From: Streptomyces sp. HmicA12
GTDB taxonomy: Bacteria > Actinomycetota > Actinomycetes > Streptomycetales > Streptomycetaceae
Assembly (NCBI RefSeq): GCF_000373565.1
Contig: NZ_KB891804.1
Location: forward strand, 62,001-126,000
Reading direction: 5' to 3'
Length of the DNA stretch: 64,000 nucleotides
Each line of letters starts with the position of its first letter. The first letter of the stretch is position 1. The notes under the pieces are model-generated. The model was not told the DNA's origin, searched no databases, and saw nothing but the letters and a program-made list of their open reading frames with translations. Below, one piece after another: positions 41,766 to 49,626 of the stretch. The translations under genes and the position numbers were made by a program.

Positions 41766-43208
41766 ATGCCCCGCCGCCACCTCCGTGTGACCGGCGCAGC
41801 GCAGGAGCCGCTCGGTGCCGCGCTGTGCGACCTGCGTACGCAGCTGGACGTGCCCGAGGAGTTTCCCGCCGCGGTGCTCGCGGAGGCCGAGGCCGCCGCC
41901 GGTGCGCCCAAGCTGCCCGAGCGCGACGAGACGGCGATCCCCTTCTTCACCGTCGACCCGCCCACCTCCACCGACCTCGACCAGGCCATGCACCTGTCGC
42001 GGCGCGAGGGGGGCGGCTACCGCGTGCGGTACGCGATCGCCGACGTCGCCGCGTTCGTGGCCCCCGGCGGCGCGCTCGACGCCGAGGCCCACCGGCGCGT
42101 GACGACCCTGTACTTCCCCGACGAGAAGACCCCGCTGCACCCGCCGGTGCTGAGCGAGGGCGCGGCCAGTCTGCTCCCCGGCCAGACCTGTCCGGCGGTC
42201 CTGTGGACGATCGACCTCGACGCGGACGGTCGCACGGTCGCCACCGACGTCGTACGCGCCCTCGTCCGCAGCCGCGCGAAACTCGACTACGCGGGCGTGC
42301 AGCAGGCGATCGACGAGGGGAGCGCCGAGGAACCCGTCGCGTTGCTGCGCGACATCGGCCGACTGCGCGAGAAGCTGGAGGCCGACCGCGGCGGCATCTC
42401 CCTCGACGTCCCCGAGCAGGAGATCGTCAGCGCGGACGGCGGCTACCAACTGGCCTTCCGCGCCCCGCTGCCCGCCGACTCCTGGAACGCCCAGATCTCC
42501 CTGCTCACCGGCATGGCGGCCGCCGACCTGATGCTCGCCTCCGGCAACGGCATCCTGCGCACCCTGCCGGCCGCTCCCGACGGAGCCGTGGGCCGGCTGC
42601 GCCGCACCGCCAAGGCGCTGCACATCGACTGGCCGCACCACGTCCCGTACTCGGACCTCGTCCGCTCCCTCGACCCCACCGACCCGCACCAGGCCGCCTT
42701 CCTCCAGGAATGCACGACGCTGCTGCGCGGCGCGGGCTACACGGAGTTCACCGGCGGCGTCCTGCCCGAGCTCACCGCGCACGCCGCGGTCGCCGCGCCG
42801 TACACGCACTGCACCGCGCCGCTGCGCCGCCTCGTCGACCGGTACGCCTCCGAGCTGTGCCTGGCCGCGTGCGCCGGACAGGACCCGCCCGACTGGGTGC
42901 TGTCCGCCCTGCCCGAGCTGCCCAAGGAGATGGCCGAGGGCACGCGGCGCGCGAACTCCGTGGAGCGCGAGAGCGTCGACATCGTCGAGGCGGCGCTCCT
43001 GAAGGACCGGATCGGGGAGATGTTCGACGCGGTGGTCGTCGACGTGAAGGACCGCGAACCGGCCGTCGGGACCGTGCAGCTGACCGCGCCGGCCGTGGTC
43101 GCCCGCATCGAGGGCGGCTCCTCCGCGCTGCCCCTGGGGGAGCAGCTGCGGGTACGCCTCACGCAGGCCGATCCGGGGCGGGCGAAGGTGCTGTTCGCGC
43201 CCGCGTGA
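41766..43208 (+). CDS. RNB-domain (RNase II-family) ribonuclease
   Basis: A 480-residue protein dominated by an RNB catalytic domain. The active-site acidic cluster is FFTVDPPTSTDLDQAMHLS, followed by YRVRYAIADVAAFV, TLYFPDEKTPLHPPVLSEGAASLLPG and THCTAPLRRLVDRYASEL. It is an exoribonuclease-type enzyme that degrades RNA 3' to 5'. There is no N-terminal cold-shock domain and the S1 domain is reduced to the last 60 residues at most, so it is shorter than RNase R. ATG 41766 is used. Its last 50 bases overlap a convergent gene. Confidence 0.9.
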   Translation: MPRRHLRVTGAAQEPLGAALCDLRTQLDVPEEFPAAVLAEAEAAAGAPKLPERDETAIPFFTVDPPTSTDLDQAMHLSRREGGGYRVRYAIADVAAFVAPGGALDAEAHRRVTTLYFPDEKTPLHPPVLSEGAASLLPGQTCPAVLWTIDLDADGRTVATDVVRALVRSRAKLDYAGVQQAIDEGSAEEPVALLRDIGRLREKLEADRGGISLDVPEQEIVSADGGYQLAFRAPLPADSWNAQISLLTGMAAADLMLASGNGILRTLPAAPDGAVGRLRRTAKALHIDWPHHVPYSDLVRSLDPTDPHQAAFLQECTTLLRGAGYTEFTGGVLPELTAHAAVAAPYTHCTAPLRRLVDRYASELCLAACAGQDPPDWVLSALPELPKEMAEGTRRANSVERESVDIVEAALLKDRIGEMFDAVVVDVKDREPAVGTVQLTAPAVVARIEGGSSALPLGEQLRVRLTQADPGRAKVLFAPA

Positions 43209-43776
43209 GCGCGCGGGCCAGCTCGTCGGCCTCCTCCGCGTACAGGCGCACGAGCCGGATGTCCTTCGGGCGCCCGAGGAACGTGAAGTGCCGTACGGGG
43301 GAGGTGAGTTCGACCGTGACGCCGGTCTGTGAGCCGACGTCGAGGTTCAGCTCGCCGTCGCGCGGGGTGTGCGTGAACCGGTTCTCGCGCCGCACCTCGG
43401 CGATCAGCTCCAGCGGTATCCGCAGGTCCACGTGGGCGCCCCGGCGCACCCGCAGCGCGTCGGCCGTGACCACGTGCGGCCGGGTGACGGAGGCGGCGTG
43501 CAGTCCGAGCACCATCACCAGGGTGTAGACGTCGAGGACGAGGACGACACGGTGCAGCACCGGATGGTCCTTCAGCAGCGCCCACATCCCGAGCGACTCG
43601 ACGACGCAGACGAACGCGAACGCGTACATCATCACCGCCTGCCCCCGCGCGTACCCGAAGGCGCTGGCTCCCGCCGGGACCCCGTGCCGGCGCCGCGTCA
43701 CCCACATCCCGTAGCTCGTCAGTACGCGCGCCTCGTGCCGCAGCGCCCGCGTCAGCGTTCTCGCCAGTGCGCTCAT
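43159..43776 (-). CDS. Membrane protein of unknown function
   Basis: A 205-residue protein with two hydrophobic spans (VMMYAFAFVCVVESLGMWAL, VVLVLDVYTLVMVLGLHAASV) and a C-terminal cytoplasmic domain (LRVRRGAHVDLRIPLELIAEVRRENRF) that resembles a PH-like fold. Its start overlaps the MerR gene stop by 4 bases (ATGA), suggesting coupled translation. Its end overlaps the RNB-nuclease end by 50 bases on the opposite strand. Function unknown. Confidence 0.78.
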   Translation of the reverse strand: MSALARTLTRALRHEARVLTSYGMWVTRRRHGVPAGASAFGYARGQAVMMYAFAFVCVVESLGMWALLKDHPVLHRVVLVLDVYTLVMVLGLHAASVTRPHVVTADALRVRRGAHVDLRIPLELIAEVRRENRFTHTPRDGELNLDVGSQTGVTVELTSPVRHFTFLGRPKDIRLVRLYAEEADELARALTRARTAPSPAPDRPA

Positions 43777-44573
43777 CGGGGGTCACCCTCTTCGGTGGCT
43801 TCGGTGGCTTCGGTGGCTTCGGTGGCCAGGCGTAGCGCGAGGCGTACGGCCTCCGCCTGCGCGGGGGAGAACTCGGAGAGGAAGGCGCCGAGGAGCGCGG
43901 GCTGCTCGATGCCCTCCGTCGTCGTCGGCAGGCCGGGCGGCAGGCAGGCGAGCAGGGCGCGGGCCGCCTCCGGCACGCGCGGGTCGTCGCGTCCGGCGTC
44001 GGCGAGCGCATCGAGCAGCGTGTACACCGTGTGCGCGGCGTCCAGTGCGCCCGGCGCGGTGAGCGTGGGCACCAGGGCGGCCATCAGCTGCGCGCGCGAC
44101 TCGGGCGGCGCCGTCGCGTCGACGAGGGCCAGCACTTCACGGTCCTTCGCGGCCATCGGCGAATCCAGGTCGACGTCCCCCAACTCGGCGAAGAACGCCG
44201 CGAGTTCGGGGGAGAGCGGGCCGTCCTTGGGCAGCCCGCCACCCTGCCGCTCCGCCTCGTCGAGCAGCGCCCGCAACCGGGTCCGCCGCTCGTGGATGGC
44301 CGCCTCCTGCCGGGCGAGGTCCGCGTCGAGCTCGGCGAGCACCTCGGCGAGGTCGCGCCCGGCGTCGTCGGCCAGCACGTCCCGCACCTCGGTGAGCCCG
44401 AGCCCCAGCTCGGTCAGCCGGCGGATCCGGGCCAGCTCGACGGCGTGCCGCAGCCCGTACTCCCGATAGCCGTTGCCGAGCCGCTCGGGTTCGGGGAGCA
44501 GCCCGAGGTGGTGGTAGTGCCGCACGGCACGCGTGGTGACACCGACGATCCCGGCGAGCTCTCCGATCCGCAT
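43773..44573 (-). CDS. MerR-family transcriptional regulator
   Basis: A 266-residue MerR protein. Residues 1-70 are the HTH and wing (MRIGELAGIVGVTTRAVRHYHHLGLLPEPERLGNGYREY) and residues 75-115 a dimerisation coiled coil. A long effector domain (residues 120-250) has no cysteine metal site, so it probably senses a small organic ligand. It ends in three ATE repeats (DNA 9-mers TCGGTGGCT at 43790-43826). A 19-bp-spacer promoter at 44580-44610 ends at the start codon, suggesting a leaderless, autoregulated mRNA. Confidence 0.9.
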   Translation of the reverse strand: MRIGELAGIVGVTTRAVRHYHHLGLLPEPERLGNGYREYGLRHAVELARIRRLTELGLGLTEVRDVLADDAGRDLAEVLAELDADLARQEAAIHERRTRLRALLDEAERQGGGLPKDGPLSPELAAFFAELGDVDLDSPMAAKDREVLALVDATAPPESRAQLMAALVPTLTAPGALDAAHTVYTLLDALADAGRDDPRVPEAARALLACLPPGLPTTTEGIEQPALLGAFLSEFSPAQAEAVRLALRLATEATEATEATEEGDPR

Positions 44574-44579
44574 GCCCTC

Positions 44580-44610
44580 AGTAGAAACGTTGACGCTGCG
44601 GGAGGGTCAA
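44580..44610 (-). promoter_or_regulatory. MerR-type promoter with 19-bp spacer
   Basis: On the minus strand, TTGACC (44605-44610) is followed 19 bases later by TCTACT (44580-44585). A 19-bp spacer is the hallmark of MerR-activated promoters. The -10 lies 6 bases before the ATG at 44573, so the transcript would begin at or next to the start codon. The spacer contains GTCAACG, an imperfect inverted match to CTTGAC. Confidence 0.6.
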
Positions 44611-44637
44611 GCGGACCCGGTGCCGGGCGGGCACCCC

Positions 44638-44697
44638 TTGACGGCTAACGGTGTTAGCCGTACGGTTCTCGCATGGCTTGGGCTAACGCTGTTAGCC
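44638..44697 (+). promoter_or_regulatory. TetR-repressed promoter with twin GGCTAAC-N3-GTTAGCC operators
   Basis: TTGACG (44638-44643), a 17-bp spacer and TACGGT (44661-44666) form a near-consensus promoter. The palindrome CGGCTAACGGTGTTAGCCG (44642-44660) exactly fills the spacer; a second copy GGCTAACGCTGTTAGCC (44681-44697) lies just downstream. The DUF4260 gene and its TetR follow. Confidence 0.8.
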
Positions 44698-44739
44698 GCA
44701 TCTGAAGGTCACGCCGCGCCGAATCTCCGGGAGGACCCC

Positions 44740-45162
44740 ATGAGCACGACAGCACCCACCGCCGCGACCTCGCTCACGCCCTTTCTGCGCACGGCCCGCC
44801 GCACCGCCTGGCTGGTGAACGCCCTCTTCTGGTCGGCCTTCGCGGTCCTGGAAGGCGTGAACCACGGCTGGCTCGCGGGGACGTTCGCCATCGTGTTCTT
44901 CATCGCGCCCGACCTGACCTTCTTCGCGGCGGTGGGCGCGCCCGGCCCCGTGGAGAAGGGGCAACTGCCGGCCAAGGCCGTGCCGTTCTACAACACGGCC
45001 CACCGCGCCCTGATCCCGCTGGCGCTGATGGTCGCGTACACGCTGCTCCCCCTTGCCTGGGCGCCGATCTTCGCGGGCCTGTGCGGCTGGCTCGCCCACA
45101 TCTCGTACGATCGCGCCTTCGGCTACGGACTGCGGACGAAGGAAGGCTTCCAGCGTGCCTGA
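44740..45162 (+). CDS. DUF4260 membrane protein
   Basis: A 140-residue protein with four hydrophobic segments (TAWLVNALFWSAFAVLEG first). It carries the family hallmark YNTAHRALIPL and, near the end, LAHISYDRAFGYGLRTKEGF, which identifies DUF4260, a family of unknown function. The ATG has GGGAGGA 5 bases upstream. It overlaps the following TetR gene by 8 bases and shares its twin-operator promoter. Confidence 0.85.
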   Translation: MSTTAPTAATSLTPFLRTARRTAWLVNALFWSAFAVLEGVNHGWLAGTFAIVFFIAPDLTFFAAVGAPGPVEKGQLPAKAVPFYNTAHRALIPLALMVAYTLLPLAWAPIFAGLCGWLAHISYDRAFGYGLRTKEGFQRA

Positions 45163-45688
45163 GGCGAAGATGCGGCGGCTGACCCCGAGGGCGGCCCAGA
45201 TCGCGGCGGAGGCCAGGACCCTGCTGGAGGAGTCCGGCCCCGACGCCCTCACGATGCGCGCCCTGGCCGACCGCCTCGGCATCAAGGCCCCGTCCCTCTA
45301 CAAGCACTTCCCCGACAAGTACGCGGTCGAGGCCGAACTCGTCGCGCAGATGCTCACGGAGTCGGCGGAGGCCTGCGAGGAGGCGGAGCGCACGGCCCCC
45401 GGCTCGCTGCCGGCGCTGATGTCGGCCTACCGCGCCTATGCCCTGTCCCACCCCCACCTCTACTGCCTCGCCACCGAACGCCCGCTGCCCCGCCACGCCC
45501 TGCCCGAGGGCCTGGAGGACCGCGCCGCGGCCCCCCTCATGCGGACCTGCGACAACGACCTCGACCTGGCCCGCGCGGCCTGGGCCTTCGCCCACGGCAT
45601 GGTGATCCTGGAGATCCACGGCCGGTTTCCGGACGGCGCGGATCTGGACCTGGCGTGGCGGACGGGGGCGGGGGCGTTGCGCGGCTGA
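45155..45688 (+). CDS. TetR-family transcriptional regulator
   Basis: A 177-residue regulator. The HTH is at about residues 10-55 (AAEARTLLEESGPDALTMRALADRLGIKAPSLYKHFPDK) and the small C-terminal domain (YCLATERPLPRHALPEGLEDRAA) is of the WHG-like type. The GTG at 45155 follows GGAAGG by 8 bases and overlaps the DUF4260 stop, so the pair is translationally coupled. The twin GGCTAAC operators upstream of DUF4260 are the likely binding sites. Confidence 0.9.
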   Translation: MPEAKMRRLTPRAAQIAAEARTLLEESGPDALTMRALADRLGIKAPSLYKHFPDKYAVEAELVAQMLTESAEACEEAERTAPGSLPALMSAYRAYALSHPHLYCLATERPLPRHALPEGLEDRAAAPLMRTCDNDLDLARAAWAFAHGMVILEIHGRFPDGADLDLAWRTGAGALRG

Positions 45689-45759
45689 GGGCCGCCGAGG
45701 CCCGGGCTGTGCCACGATCGAGGGAACGGGTCCCGATCTCGACGACAGGAGATCCATCG

Positions 45760-46377
45760 ATGCCCCAGCCTGACGAGCGATCGAAGGGGGAGCGTGACAT
45801 GACTGCCATGGCACACGAACCGCTCACGCAGGCAGAGGTGCTGCTGGAGGGCTTCCTCGCGCTGGACGCCCCGGAGGGATTCCGGGCGGAGCTGATCGAG
45901 GGGGAGATCGTCGTGACGCCGCCACCGGACGGGGACCACGAGGACTACATCAATCTGGTCTCGAAGCAAGTGGCCAGGCGATCCAGGACCGATATGGACT
46001 TCTCCGGGAACAAGGGCCTGAAGCTGGAGAGCGGAGGCGCCTGCCCCAAGAATCACGTGATCCCGGACGGCACCTTCGCACCGACGGAGCGCCGCCTCTT
46101 CCGTGGCGCAGGCTCGTGGATGCCCTGCGAGGGCGTGGCCATGGTGGTCGAGGTGACGTCCACCAAGCCACAGCTCGACCGCGAGACCAAGCGCCGCTGC
46201 TACGCCCGTGGCGGCATCCCTCTCCACCTGCTCATCGACCGCGAGGTCTCCTCTGTGACCCTGTTCCGGGACCCGGAGGGCGACGACTACCGGGAGCACT
46301 GCACCCGGGCCTTCGGCAAGCCCATGGAGCTGCCGGAGCCCTTCGCCTTCGAACTCGAGACGGCGGCGTTCCTCTGA
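45760..46377 (+). CDS. Uma2-family PD-(D/E)XK nuclease-fold protein
   Basis: A 205-residue DUF820/Uma2 protein. The conserved elements are ELIEGEIVVTPPPDGDHE, the acidic residue of VIPDGTFAP, and the core VVEVTSTKPQLDRETKRRCYA (E-x-K-like catalytic pattern), followed by GIPLHLLIDREV. Many copies occur in Streptomyces genomes; the role is unknown, with a nuclease fold but uncertain activity. ATG 45760 has AGGAG 8 bases upstream; the ATG at 45799 after GGGGGAG is a strong alternative. Confidence 0.85.
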   Translation: MPQPDERSKGERDMTAMAHEPLTQAEVLLEGFLALDAPEGFRAELIEGEIVVTPPPDGDHEDYINLVSKQVARRSRTDMDFSGNKGLKLESGGACPKNHVIPDGTFAPTERRLFRGAGSWMPCEGVAMVVEVTSTKPQLDRETKRRCYARGGIPLHLLIDREVSSVTLFRDPEGDDYREHCTRAFGKPMELPEPFAFELETAAFL

Positions 46378-46404
46378 TCGTGGCCGGGTAGGATGGCCGC
46401 ACGG

Positions 46405-46807
46405 CAGACGAGCCGGGCGGGCGGTCGCGTGGGGTTCTCCGGAACCTCCCGAGGAACGTCCGGGCTCCACAGGGCAAGGTGGTGGCTAACGGCCACCCGG
46501 GGTGACCCGCGGGACAGTGCCACAGAAAACAGACCGCCCGGTGCTTCGGCGCCGGGTAAGGGTGAAACGGTGGTGTAAGAGACCACCAGTGCTCAGGGTG
46601 ACCTGAGCAGCTAGGTAAACCCCACCTGGAGCAAGGTCAAGAGGGAGCACCCCGGTGCTCCTGCGCGAACGTTCGAGGGCTGCCCGCCCGAGTTCGCGGG
46701 TAGACCGCACGAGGCCGGTGGCAACGCCGGTCCTAGATGGATGGCCGTCGCCGCGACGTCCGTGAGGACCCGCGGTACAAAACCCGGCGTACAGCCCGAC
46801 TCGTCTG
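46405..46807 (+). ncRNA. rnpB: RNase P RNA (class A)
   Basis: CAGACGAG (46405-46412) and CTCGTCTG (46800-46807) pair as helix P1 and bound a 403-base RNA. Inside are the universally conserved elements: GAGGAACGTCCGGGCTCCAC near 46450, ACAGAAAACAGACCGCC near 46520, GGTAAGGGTGAAACGGTGG and GTAAGAGACCAC near 46555-46585, and the 3' block ACAAAACCCGG near 46778. The ends are inferred from P1 pairing. It is the catalytic RNA that matures the 5' ends of tRNAs. Confidence 0.97.
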
Positions 46808-46894
46808 CTGCCCCCTCCTTTCCCCCGCTCCGGGGGATTCCAGCACGTGAAACAACCCTTTCATTTACGTGTCATGTGCAGTTAATTTGTCGGG

Positions 46895-48274
46895 GTGAGC
46901 ACGCAGGAGAGCACCGGGTCCGCCCCGGGCACGTATGAGGCCACCGACCCCGCACACCGGCTGGACCGGCTGCCCATCGGGCCGTGGCACCGCCGGCTGA
47001 CCGCGGTCGTCGGCATCGGCGCCTTCTTCGACCTGTACGAGGTGTTCCTCGGCGGCGTGCTCGCCGCCGCGCTCGCCGAGCCGTGGGCGCTCACGCACAC
47101 GCAGAAGTCGTGGCTGATCGCCTCCGGGTTCCTCGGGATGTTCGTCGGGGCCAATGTGCTGTCCGTGCTGGCCGACCGGCTCGGGCGGCGGCGGATGTTC
47201 CTGGTGAATCTGGGGCTCTACTCCGTCTTCTCGCTGGCCTGTGCCTTCGCGCAGGACGCCACGCAGCTGTCCGTGCTGCGGTTCCTCGCCGGGCTCGGGC
47301 TCGGGGCCGAACTCGTGCTCGTGGACACGTACTTGGCGGAGTTCCTGCCGCGTGCCGTGCGCGGCCGGTACATCGCCTGGGCCTACACCTTCGGCTTCGT
47401 CGGGGTGCCGGTCGCGGCGCTGCTGGGGGCCCGGCTCGTCGCCGGGCACGAGCTGTTCGGGGTCGACGGGTGGCGGTGGCTGCTCGTGGCGGGGGCGCTC
47501 GGGGCCGCGTTCATCCAGCTGCTGCGGACCCGGCTGCCCGAGTCGCCGCGGTGGCTGGCAGCGCAGGGCCGGTACGACGAGGCCGAGTCCGTCGTGCGGG
47601 ACATCGAGGCGCGGGTGGGCATCGCCGCCGAGGCGCGGCCCGTGCGGGAGGCCGCCCCCGCCGCCGCGGCCCGCGTCCCGTTGAAGCGCATGTTCCGGGC
47701 GCCCTACGCGCGCCGCACCGTCATGTGGTGGATCTTCCAGGTCCTGCAGACCGTCGGCTACTACGGGTTCGGCTCGCTCGCCCCGGTCGTCCTCCAGGCC
47801 AAGGGGCACACCGTCACCGAGTCCCTGACCTACGCGGCCCTGAGCTATCTCGGCTACCCGGTGGGCTCCGCGCTGTCCGTGCCGCTCATCGACCGGATCG
47901 AGCGGCGCAGCCTCATCATCGTCTCCGCGCTCGGCATCGCCGCGTTCGGGCTCGTCTTCGGGTTCGCCTCCGCGTCCTGGCTGATCGTCGCCGCGGGCTT
48001 CCTGCTCACCGTGTGCAGCAACGTCTTCTCCAACGCCTTCCACGTCTACCAGACCGAGATCTTCCCGACCGGCCTGCGCTCCAGCGCCATCGGCATCGCG
48101 TACTCGCTGTCCCGGCTGACGTCCGTGGTGCTGCCGTTCGTCGCCCTCGACGTGCTGGACGACCTCGGCGCGACCGCCGTGTTCAGCGGGTCCGGTGTGC
48201 TGATGGTGCTGCTGTGCGTGAACGTGCGGCTGCTCGGGCCGCGGACCACCGGGCGGAGCCTGGACGCCATCTGA
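46895..48274 (+). CDS. MFS transporter, sugar/organic-acid porter type
   Basis: A 459-residue 12-span transporter. LIASGFLGMFVGANVLSVLADRLGRRRMFL carries the loop 2-3 motif; RFLAGLGLGAELVLVDTYLAEFLP is the TM4/5 region with the acid/sugar porter pattern; RLPESPRWLAAQGRYDEAE is the sugar-porter PESPRWL motif. The substrate is unknown. The GTG lies near a TTAATT element and has a poor ribosome-binding site. Its promoter region contains GTGAAACAACCCTTTCAT, an imperfect inverted repeat of LacI-like form. Confidence 0.88.
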   Translation: MSTQESTGSAPGTYEATDPAHRLDRLPIGPWHRRLTAVVGIGAFFDLYEVFLGGVLAAALAEPWALTHTQKSWLIASGFLGMFVGANVLSVLADRLGRRRMFLVNLGLYSVFSLACAFAQDATQLSVLRFLAGLGLGAELVLVDTYLAEFLPRAVRGRYIAWAYTFGFVGVPVAALLGARLVAGHELFGVDGWRWLLVAGALGAAFIQLLRTRLPESPRWLAAQGRYDEAESVVRDIEARVGIAAEARPVREAAPAAAARVPLKRMFRAPYARRTVMWWIFQVLQTVGYYGFGSLAPVVLQAKGHTVTESLTYAALSYLGYPVGSALSVPLIDRIERRSLIIVSALGIAAFGLVFGFASASWLIVAAGFLLTVCSNVFSNAFHVYQTEIFPTGLRSSAIGIAYSLSRLTSVVLPFVALDVLDDLGATAVFSGSGVLMVLLCVNVRLLGPRTTGRSLDAI

Positions 48275-48290
48275 CGGGCAGTCACGTCTT

Positions 48291-48782
48291 CTACGAGAGC
48301 CGGACGTGCGGGCGCGACGCCGCGATGAACGCGTGGATCAGGGCGCGGGAGTCCTCCCGCACCGTTCGCATCTCGTCCCGGTCGGCGGCCCGGGGAATGT
48401 GGTCCACCGCGTCGAGCGCCCGGCGGCCGAGCCCGATCAGCTCCGGGGCGTCGGTGAGCAGCTCGACGCGGAACAGCGCCTCCATCGCCGCCGCCCGCAA
48501 CCGCTGTGCCTCGCGCCGCAGTTCGTGCTCGTCGGCCGGGTCGTCGGCCCGGTCCTCCTGGCGGCGGTACCAGCGGTCCATCTGCCCGCGCCGCAGGTTG
48601 GTGAGCGCCCCGCCGAACGCGCAGTACGCGTCGATCCGTTCCTGCCGCAGCCGCTCGGCGCGGGCCGACTGCTGGGTGCGGGACGCCGTGCGGCTCTGCA
48701 GCGCATGACTCAGGCCCGCGCCCAGCAACGTACCCAGGACCGCTATGACACTCGTGACGACGACAACCATGCGGCCAGCCAA
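48291..48782 (-). CDS. Membrane-anchored protein, unknown function
   Basis: A 163-residue protein with an N-terminal hydrophobic segment (MVVVVTSVIAVLGTLLGAGLSHAL, residues 5-28) followed by an Arg/Glu-rich coiled-coil-like body (TQQSARAERLRQERIDAYCAF). The single membrane anchor and the charged tail suggest an inner-face cytoplasmic anchor protein. It is convergent with the MFS gene and precedes hmuV by 4 bases from opposite context (both minus strand). Function unknown. Confidence 0.75.
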   Translation of the reverse strand: MAGRMVVVVTSVIAVLGTLLGAGLSHALQSRTASRTQQSARAERLRQERIDAYCAFGGALTNLRRGQMDRWYRRQEDRADDPADEHELRREAQRLRAAAMEALFRVELLTDAPELIGLGRRALDAVDHIPRAADRDEMRTVREDSRALIHAFIAASRPHVRLS

Positions 48783-48786
48783 GCAT

Positions 48787-49626
48787 CTAGGGCCGCACCG
48801 GCACCACCAGGGGAGCTCCGGTACGCGGATGGGGGAGGACCTCCAGCGGGTGCTGGTAGACCTCGCTGAGCAGGTCCGCCTCGAAGACCTCTTCCGGTGG
48901 GCCCGCCGCCGTGACGCTACCCGCGTGCAGGATCGCCGTGCGGTCCGCGTGGGCGGCGGCCAGGCCCAGGTCGTGCAGGACGACGACCACCGCGTCTCCG
49001 GCGGCGGCCCGTTCGCGGCAGACCCGCAGGACCAGTTCCTGGTGGCGCAGGTCGAGGGCGGCCGTCGGCTCGTCCAGGAGCAGCAGCTGGGCGGACTGGG
49101 CGAGGACGCGGGCCAGGGCCACCCGCGCGCGTTCGCCGCCGGACAGGGCCGAGAAGGGGCGGTCGGTGAAGGCCGTCGTGTCCGTCGCCGCGAGCGCCGC
49201 CGCGATCGCCGCGTCGTCGTCGTCCTCGTGCGGTGTGCCCGCCCAGGGGGCCCGGCCCATCCGGACGACGTCCGCCACGGGAAACGGGAACGACAGCGTC
49301 GCCGCCTGGGGCAACAGGGCGCGACGCAGCGCCAGTTCGGCCGCGGGCCAGTCCGTGGCCGGGCGGCCGCAGATGGTCAGCTCGCCGGACGTGGGTGCCA
49401 GGTCCGCCGCCAGCGCCGCCAACAGGGTGGATTTACCGGCGCCGTTGGGGCCGACCAGGGCCAGCACCTCGCCCGCCCGCACCGTCAGATCGACGCCGGA
49501 CAGGACCGGTCGGCCGCCCAGCTCCACGTGCAGGGCGCGGAGGTCGGCGACGGTCTCCCCGGCGGCGTACCGCTCGGGCAGGGTGCGGGCGCGCGGCCCG
49601 CGCAGAAGTGTGCTCAGGACGGTCAT
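48787..49626 (-). CDS. hmuV: Heme ABC transporter ATP-binding protein
   Basis: A 279-residue ATPase. Walker A is LVGPNGAGKSTLLAALAADL, the HmuV-type segment LPQAATLSFPFPVADVVRMGRAPW follows, then signature LSGGERARVALARVL and Walker B LLLLDEPTAALDLRHQ. This closely fits heme-transport ATPases. Its ATG at 49626 overlaps the permease stop by 4 bases. With hmuU and hmuT it forms the importer; transcription starts upstream at the iron box. Confidence 0.93.
   Translation of the reverse strand: MTVLSTLLRGPRARTLPERYAAGETVADLRALHVELGGRPVLSGVDLTVRAGEVLALVGPNGAGKSTLLAALAADLAPTSGELTICGRPATDWPAAELALRRALLPQAATLSFPFPVADVVRMGRAPWAGTPHEDDDDAAIAAALAATDTTAFTDRPFSALSGGERARVALARVLAQSAQLLLLDEPTAALDLRHQELVLRVCRERAAAGDAVVVVLHDLGLAAAHADRTAILHAGSVTAAGPPEEVFEADLLSEVYQHPLEVLPHPRTGAPLVVPVRP

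Noticed and set aside
43790..43826. Four TCGGTGGCT-type 9-mers as a regulatory repeat
   Set aside because: They encode the ATE-repeat tail of the MerR protein; coding slippage is a simpler explanation.
46378..46404. Protein-coding frame in the 46.4-46.8 kb gap
   Set aside because: The short frames there lack similarity, while RNase P RNA elements and P1 pairing explain the whole stretch.
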